A DNA stretch of 64,000 bases from JAVBRD01 sp031548365 (GTDB taxonomy: Bacteria > Bacillota > Clostridia > Christensenellales > UBA1750), in assembly GCA_031548365.1 (NCBI GenBank), contig JAVBRD010000022.1, positions 24,875 through 88,874 of the forward strand, read 5' to 3'. The translations under genes and the position numbers were made by a program. The notes under the pieces were generated by a model that saw only the letters and a list, made by a program, of their open reading frames with translations, did not search any database and was not told the origin of the DNA. Below, piece by piece: positions 58,925 to 64,000 of this stretch (position 1 is the stretch's first letter; each line of letters opens with the position of its first letter).

Positions 58925-61900
58925 ATGATCCGCAAGGTCGACACCAGCATGAATTTCAAGGATCGCGAGCTTGAAGTGTTGAAGTTCTGGAAAACGAACG
59001 GTGTTTTCGAGAAAAGCGTAAAGCAGCGCGAGGGGTGCCCGGAGTATACGTTTTACGACGGCCCGCCCACGGCGAACGGTAAGCCGCACATCGGGCATGT
59101 CGAGACACGCGCGTTCAAGGACTTGCTGCCAAGGTTCCACACAATGAAGGGCAAGCATGTTTTGCGAAAAGCAGGCTGGGACACACATGGTCTCCCGGTC
59201 GAGCTTGAGGTGGAAAAACAGCTCGGTCTCGACGGCAAGCCGCAGATAGAGAAGTATGGCGTAGAGCCGTTTATTCAGAAATGCAAGGAATCCGTGTGGA
59301 AGTATAAGGGCGATTGGGAGCGCATGAGTGAACGCGTGGGCTTCTGGGCGGACACGGATAACCCGTACATCACCTACGACAATAAGTACATCGAGTCGGT
59401 GTGGTGGGCGTTTAAGAAGATCCACTCGCGCGGACTGCTCTATAAAGGTCACAAAGTTGTGCCGTATTGCCCGCGCTGCGGGACAGCGCTCTCCAGTCAC
59501 GAGGTCGCGCAAGGCTACAAGGATGTGACCGACACCACCGCGTATGTAAAATTCCGCGTCAAAGGCGAGGATAACGTTTTTTTCCTCGCGTGGACGACCA
59601 CGCCGTGGACGCTGCCCTCCAATGTGGCGCTTATCGTCAACGCAAAAGAAGAGTATTGCCGCGTGCGCGTGGGGGGGGAGACTTTTATCCTCGCGTCAGC
59701 GCTGGCCGCGGTTCTCTTTGAGGGAGCGGAAATCATTGCGCGCTTTGCCGGTAGGTCTCTTGAAAACAAAGAGTACGAGCCGCTGTTCGCGTTTACGGCT
59801 GTGGGCGTGAGCGAGAAGGCGTGGTTCGTCTGCTGTGACGACTATGTCACGCTGAGCGACGGCACGGGCATCGTCCATTGCGCGCCCGCATTCGGCGAGG
59901 ACGACGCTCGCGTGGGCCGCGCATACGGCCTGCCCTTTGTTCAACTCGTGGACACAGCCGGGCGCTTCGTCCAGCAGGCCGCGCCGTATGGAGGGCAATT
60001 CGTCAAAGACGCCGACCCCGCGATCATCAAGGATCTTCGTGCCGCAGGGCTTCTCATCAAAACTGCTCCCTACGAGCACAGCTATCCGTTTTGCTGGCGC
60101 TGCGACACGCCCCTCATCTATTACGCCCGCCAAACATGGTTCATTCAGGTCACCGCGGTGAAGGACAGACTGACCGCCGCCAACGCTTCGGTCAACTGGC
60201 TGCCCGACAACATCAAGGAAGGGCGTATGGGCAACTTCATCGACAACGTCATCGACTGGGGCGTATCGCGTGAGCGCTACTGGGGTACGCCTTTGCCGGT
60301 GTGGGAGTGCGGATGCGGAGCAAAGCACGTTGTGGGCAGCATCGAGGAGCTAATACGTATGGGCAGGAATGTCCCGGCAGATATCGAGTTGCACAAACCG
60401 TTCATCGACGCTATCGCCCTCATATGCCCCGCGTGCGGCGGCGACATGAAGCGTGTGCCCGAAGTTGTGGATTGTTGGTTTGATTCCGGCTCCATGCCGT
60501 TCGCGCAGTGGCACTACCCCTTCGAGAATGAAGATAAGCTCTCCGTCAATTTCCCGGCGGATTTCATCTCCGAGGCAGTCGACCAAACGCGCGGCTGGTT
60601 TTACACACTCCTTGCGATCTCAACACTTTTGTTTGATACTGCGCCCTTTAAAAACTGCATCGTGCTGGGCCACGTGGGCGACAAAGACGGTATCAAGATG
60701 TCCAAGCACAAGGGGAATGTCGTTGATCCTTGGGACGTGCTCGACCGTCAGGGAGCGGACGCCGTGCGCTGGTTCTTCTATGTCGCGAGCGCGCCCTGGC
60801 TGCCGTGCCGCTTCTCGCACGACGCCATCGACGAAGTTCAGCGCAAGTTCATGGGCACGCTGTGGAACACCTACGCGTTTTTCGCGCTTTACGCGGAGAT
60901 CGAAGGCTTTGATCCCGGTGTGTCCTCGCTGGAGAGCAAGACGCTTGCCGTGATGGACCGTTGGGTGCTCTCACGCCTCAATTCCCTCATCAGCACGGTG
61001 GATGAGGAGATGAGCGCTTATCACGTCACCGAGTCTGCGCGCGCGATCACCGCGTTTGTCGACGAGCTGTCCAACTGGTACGTGCGCCGCTGCCGTGAGC
61101 GCTTCTGGGGGAAATCCGGGGATGACGCGACCGCTTTTGACACGCTCCACCATGTCTTGCTCACCCTTGCAAAGCTTATCGCTCCATTTGTCCCCTTCAT
61201 GGCCGAGAGCATGTACCAAAACCTATCCTCGAATACAGGCGAGCCAATTTCCGTCCACCTGTGTGACTACCCGATTGCTGACGCGGCGCGCATCGACCCC
61301 GCGCTTGAGCGAGACATGGAGGCGATCATACGCGTCTGCGAACTGGGGCGTTCCGCGCGAGCCGAAAAGTCGCTTAAGATCCGTCAGCCGCTCGCGCGCA
61401 TGATGGTCGCCGGTGTGGACGCGCCGGGCGAGGACATGGCCGCCATCGCCCGCGCGGAGGTCAATGTCGCCGCGTGCGAGTTCATCACGGACGCGCGTGC
61501 GTTCACCGGATACAAAATTAAGCCCAATCTCAAAACGTTGGGCAAAAAATACGGAAAACTCCTGCCCGCGATCGGCGTCGCGCTCGCAAGCGCCGACGGT
61601 TCAGCGCTCGTGGATGAGCTCGCCCAAAACAGCGTTGTGCGCTTGGTTGTGGATGGAACGGCTTGCGAGTTTTCGCCGGATGATTTGCTCATTGAAAAAA
61701 CGCAACGCGAAGGTTTCGCATCGGCATCATCCGCCGGAATCACCGTTGCCCTGGACACCGCGCTCACGCCCGCGCTCATTGCGGAAGGCTATGTGCGCGA
61801 GGTTGTTTCCAAACTGCAAACCATGCGCAAAGATGCGGGACTTGCGGTCACCGACCGCGTGCGAGTCGCTCTCTCAGGAGACACGGATGTCCTGACCGCA

Positions 61901-62029
61901 GTGTTTGAAGCGCGCGATTCAGTCGCCTCCGACGTACTCGCGATCTCCATCGACGAAGCCGAGGACGAAGGCGCAAAGTCTTGGGACATCAACGGCCGTC
62001 CGGTGAGCATCGCTGTGCGCAAGGCTTAG
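58925..62029 (+). CDS. ileS: Isoleucine-tRNA ligase
   Basis: Class I synthetase charging tRNA-Ile. 1034 aa from ATG 58925 with AAGGAG upstream. HIGH at 55-58 (GKPHIGHVETRAF) and KMSKH near residue 591 (KMSKHKGNVVDP). A large CP1 editing domain lies between (about 190-400), then the anticodon domain. The length, the DGPPTANGKPHIGH start and the C-terminal region without Cys zinc motif match the eukaryote-like type 2 IleRS, which in other bacteria tends to be less sensitive to mupirocin. That last point is a family trait, not shown here. Confidence 0.96.
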   Translation: MIRKVDTSMNFKDRELEVLKFWKTNGVFEKSVKQREGCPEYTFYDGPPTANGKPHIGHVETRAFKDLLPRFHTMKGKHVLRKAGWDTHGLPVELEVEKQLGLDGKPQIEKYGVEPFIQKCKESVWKYKGDWERMSERVGFWADTDNPYITYDNKYIESVWWAFKKIHSRGLLYKGHKVVPYCPRCGTALSSHEVAQGYKDVTDTTAYVKFRVKGEDNVFFLAWTTTPWTLPSNVALIVNAKEEYCRVRVGGETFILASALAAVLFEGAEIIARFAGRSLENKEYEPLFAFTAVGVSEKAWFVCCDDYVTLSDGTGIVHCAPAFGEDDARVGRAYGLPFVQLVDTAGRFVQQAAPYGGQFVKDADPAIIKDLRAAGLLIKTAPYEHSYPFCWRCDTPLIYYARQTWFIQVTAVKDRLTAANASVNWLPDNIKEGRMGNFIDNVIDWGVSRERYWGTPLPVWECGCGAKHVVGSIEELIRMGRNVPADIELHKPFIDAIALICPACGGDMKRVPEVVDCWFDSGSMPFAQWHYPFENEDKLSVNFPADFISEAVDQTRGWFYTLLAISTLLFDTAPFKNCIVLGHVGDKDGIKMSKHKGNVVDPWDVLDRQGADAVRWFFYVASAPWLPCRFSHDAIDEVQRKFMGTLWNTYAFFALYAEIEGFDPGVSSLESKTLAVMDRWVLSRLNSLISTVDEEMSAYHVTESARAITAFVDELSNWYVRRCRERFWGKSGDDATAFDTLHHVLLTLAKLIAPFVPFMAESMYQNLSSNTGEPISVHLCDYPIADAARIDPALERDMEAIIRVCELGRSARAEKSLKIRQPLARMMVAGVDAPGEDMAAIARAEVNVAACEFITDARAFTGYKIKPNLKTLGKKYGKLLPAIGVALASADGSALVDELAQNSVVRLVVDGTACEFSPDDLLIEKTQREGFASASSAGITVALDTALTPALIAEGYVREVVSKLQTMRKDAGLAVTDRVRVALSGDTDVLTAVFEARDSVASDVLAISIDEAEDEGAKSWDINGRPVSIAVRKA

Positions 62030-62036
62030 AAGCGGC

Positions 62037-62065
62037 TTGTGAATTGAGCGACGCTCTGCTATAAT
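62037..62065 (+). promoter_or_regulatory. Promoter of the aldo/keto reductase gene
   Basis: -35 TTGTGA (62037-62042), 17-nt spacer, -10 TATAAT (62060-62065) with TGC extended -10, about 40 nt before the ATG at 62108. Confidence 0.78.
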
Positions 62066-62107
62066 TACAGCGCACGTCTTTTCCCTGAAACAAAGGGAGG
62101 CTCGATC

Positions 62108-63100
62108 ATGTCTTATACACCTGAAGCAAAACGATATGACACCATGAAGTATAGGCGCTGCGGGAAAAGCGGACTCATGTTGCCCGCCGTTTCGCTTGGC
62201 CTGTGGCATAACTTTGGCGAAGTCAACGACCGTGAGAACGCGTTTCGGATCCTGCGCACATCGTTTGATTTGGGCATCACGCATTTTGATATCGCGAACA
62301 ATTATGGTCCGCCTCCGCGCGCTGCCGAGGAGTGCTTCGGAGACATCCTGAAGAAGGATTTTTATGGTTTGCGCGATGAGATGATTATTTCGACAAAGGC
62401 GGGTTACCGCTGCGGAGAAGGCCCGTACGCGGACTGGGCAAGCAAAAAATACTTGACGGCCAGCCTCGATAAGAGTCTTCAGTGTCTCGGGCTTGACTAT
62501 GTCGACATTTTTTATTCGCACCGGCCCGATCCGAACACGCCCGTGGAGGAGACAGCGGAAGCGCTCGCGCTTATGGTCCGTCAGGGCAAGGCGCTGTACG
62601 TGGGCATTTCAAGCTACAAACCCGCGGAAACCCGCGCGATGGCTGAAGCGCTCCGGGCCTGGAACGTGCGCGTGCTGATCCATCAGCCGCGTTACTCGAT
62701 GTTCGACCGTTGGGTCGAGGGCGGCTTGCTGGATACGCTGGACGAGCTGGGCATCGGCTCGATCGCCTACACACCGCTCGCGCAGGGACTCCTGACGGAC
62801 AAATACCTGGGCGGTGTCATACCGGATGGCAGCCGCGCGTCGACCAAGACGGGGTTCCTAAAGCCAGAGCATATCACAGACGATAAAATAAACAGAGCCG
62901 CAAAATTGAATGACATCGCGGCGTCGCGCGGGCAATCACTCGCCCAGCTTGCGCTTGCGTGGGTTTTGCGCGGAGAGCGCGTCACCAGCGCGCTCATCGG
63001 CGCGAGTCGGCCCGAACAAGTGATCGAAAACGTGCGCGCGCTTGAACGACTCAGTTTTGACGCATCCGAGCTGGCCGCGATAGCATCCATACTTGGCTAA
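62108..63100 (+). CDS. Aldo/keto reductase, YghZ-like
   Basis: 330-aa NADPH-dependent aldo/keto reductase. Family motifs: MKYRRCGKSGLMLPAVSLG, FDIANNYGPPPRAAEECFG with the catalytic Asp/Tyr, STKAGY (Lys), and SHRPDPNTP (His). The C-terminal SALIGASRPEQVIENV binds cofactor. It resembles E. coli YghZ/Gpr, an L-glyceraldehyde-3-phosphate reductase that detoxifies methylglyoxal. ATG after AGGGAGG, with its own promoter. Substrate assignment is by similarity of pattern only. Confidence 0.88.
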   Translation: MSYTPEAKRYDTMKYRRCGKSGLMLPAVSLGLWHNFGEVNDRENAFRILRTSFDLGITHFDIANNYGPPPRAAEECFGDILKKDFYGLRDEMIISTKAGYRCGEGPYADWASKKYLTASLDKSLQCLGLDYVDIFYSHRPDPNTPVEETAEALALMVRQGKALYVGISSYKPAETRAMAEALRAWNVRVLIHQPRYSMFDRWVEGGLLDTLDELGIGSIAYTPLAQGLLTDKYLGGVIPDGSRASTKTGFLKPEHITDDKINRAAKLNDIAASRGQSLAQLALAWVLRGERVTSALIGASRPEQVIENVRALERLSFDASELAAIASILG

Positions 63101-63126
63101 TAATTTAGTTTTTGTGAGGTAGAACA

Positions 63127-63813
63127 ATGAACAAACGCATCATCATAGGTATCGCCTTGATTCTGGTTGGGCTTGGCGTTGCCTCCATCCCCTTTCTGAT
63201 GAACGCGAGGGACGAAAAGCAAGGCGACTCAATCCTTGCGAGCATCGAAACCGGCAACCTTGTCATTGAGGTTCCGGCGCAGGATGAAACGGTTGCGGAG
63301 GTCGATGTGTGGGACTTCCAGAGCGAGGCCGTAAAAATGACCAATGCTACGATCGCAGCGCCCACACCCAACCCTTCCAAAACGAAGTCAATCATCGGCA
63401 TTGGCTCCATTCGCATTGACAAGATTGACCTGACACAGCCGCTCGTCGAAGGTTGCGGAAAGACCGAGCTGCAGTACGCCGTCGGGCACCTCTCACACAC
63501 CGCTTTTCCGGGTCAGGCGGGCAACTGCGTACTGGCTGGACACCGCAACTACACTTATGGGAAAATGTTTAACCGACTTGAAGAAATTGTGGTGGGAGAC
63601 AAAATTGTCATTACCACCGCCGACAAAATCACGTATACGTACGAGGTTTACAACACGCTGGTCGTTGAACCTGGCGATTCCTCTATCCTTGCGGGCGAAG
63701 AAAAAGACCACCGTTTGACGCTGATCACCTGCACGCCGGTTGTCGTCGCGACGCACAGGTTCATCGTACAGGCCAACCTGATCGCTACGGAACCCGCGCC
63801 AAAGAAAAGTTAG
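63127..63813 (+). CDS. Sortase, class D-like
   Basis: 228-aa membrane-anchored transpeptidase. N-terminal membrane helix (about 4-25), a linker with Pro/Thr residues, then the sortase barrel with His139 (LAGHRNYTYG), Cys202 (TLITCTP) and Arg211 (THRFIV), the full catalytic triad. GIGSIRIDKIDLTQPL and the YAVGHL block are typical. It lies 26 nt after the aldo/keto reductase and may share its transcript. No LPXTG-type substrate is encoded in the window. Confidence 0.88.
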   Translation: MNKRIIIGIALILVGLGVASIPFLMNARDEKQGDSILASIETGNLVIEVPAQDETVAEVDVWDFQSEAVKMTNATIAAPTPNPSKTKSIIGIGSIRIDKIDLTQPLVEGCGKTELQYAVGHLSHTAFPGQAGNCVLAGHRNYTYGKMFNRLEEIVVGDKIVITTADKITYTYEVYNTLVVEPGDSSILAGEEKDHRLTLITCTPVVVATHRFIVQANLIATEPAPKKS

Positions 63814-63839
63814 CATAGAAACAGTTAGAAAACATTGAG

Positions 63840-63863
63840 GAGCTGCCCGCGTTGGGGCAGCTC
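63840..63863 (+). terminator. Stem-loop after the sortase gene
   Basis: GAGCTGCCC pairs with GGGCAGCTC (9 bp, 6-nt loop) and is followed by AGTTTG. It is the first of two hairpins after the sortase stop. Confidence 0.6.
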
Positions 63864-63874
63864 AGTTTGCCGAC

Positions 63875-63908
63875 AAAGGCACCTCACGCGAAGGCGAGAG
63901 GTGCCTTT
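63875..63908 (+). terminator. Rho-independent terminator after the sortase gene
   Basis: AAAGGCACCTC (63875-63885) pairs with GAGGTGCCTTT (63898-63908), 11 bp, with the T-run inside the stem base. The A/T flanks would let it work on both strands. Confidence 0.75.
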
Positions 63909-64000
63909 GAGTGTACCAATGAATGAGAAAAGCCGACGATAAAAAGGAAAAAGCGGGCGATTCTTTTCATGTTTTGGACCGCTGCGGTCAGGTAAGACTG
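63909..64000. other. Window edge, no gene seen
   Basis: The last 92 nt show no open frame with a ribosome site. Confidence 0.4.

Noticed and set aside
1..64000. CRISPR arrays, defence islands, prophage, tRNA or rRNA genes
   Set aside because: No regularly spaced repeats, no Cas-like or phage-like proteins, and no tRNA-type TTCRANYC loop with matching arms were seen.

Overview
This 64 kb window looks like a chromosomal housekeeping segment of a GC-rich Clostridia-type Firmicute. Several features point that way: the fabT-fabH-acpP-fabD-fabG-fabF-accB-fabZ-accCDA lipid cluster, T-box leaders ahead of pheST and ileS, the yicC-remA-gmk-rpoZ-coaBC-priA-def-fmt-rsmB-rlmN-stp-prkC-rsgA-rpe gene order, an S6-SSB-S18 operon, a maf-DUF4321 pair, and a class-D-like sortase. 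GC content is high by eye. TTG and GTG starts are common, and most recognisable promoters carry a TGn extended -10. I found no rRNA, tRNA, CRISPR array, complete insertion sequence or prophage.

Layout. 0.1-10.1 kb (minus strand): a complete type II fatty-acid initiation/elongation and acetyl-CoA carboxylase operon under a MarR/FabT-type regulator. It lacks an enoyl-ACP reductase and is followed by an orphan IS630-type helix-turn-helix protein and a secreted Ig-like protein. 10.2-16.2 kb: a Phe T-box and pheST, bracketed on both sides by distantly related uroporphyrinogen-decarboxylase-fold proteins. 16.2-24.3 kb: uvrB, a small membrane protein, an unexplained 0.36 kb gap, uvrA, a DUF1934 protein, an unrecognised protein, a CBS-pair protein, a CxxC membrane protein, and a hairpin-rich intergenic region.

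24.3-33.5 kb (minus strand): a TIM-barrel-like protein, a GNAT acetyltransferase, the PBP2-MreD-MreC-MreB wall-elongation genes, Maf, DUF4321, a metallophosphoesterase and an acidic zinc-ribbon protein. 33.8-34.5 kb: a secreted CAP/SCP-domain protein. 34.6-48.6 kb (plus strand): one long, tightly overlapping operon covering nucleotide/CoA metabolism, replication restart, translation initiation, rRNA modification, Ser/Thr phospho-signalling and ribosome assembly. 48.7-58.0 kb (minus strand): gap, the citramalate and isopropylmalate synthases, rpsF-ssb-rpsR, and pgk-tpiA-gpmI. 58.1-63.9 kb: a NUDIX hydrolase, an Ile T-box with ileS, an aldo/keto reductase and a sortase.

No clearly new multi-gene system is evident. 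The most unusual items are the RsmB with a seven-copy Arg/Pro-rich N-terminal repeat, the fatty-acid cluster without FabK, the unknown gene after uvrA that overlaps its neighbour by 86 nt, the paired UroD-like genes around pheST, the hairpin array at 24.1-24.3 kb and the unexplained leader of uvrA. All family assignments are from reading the translated sequence; no database search was run.
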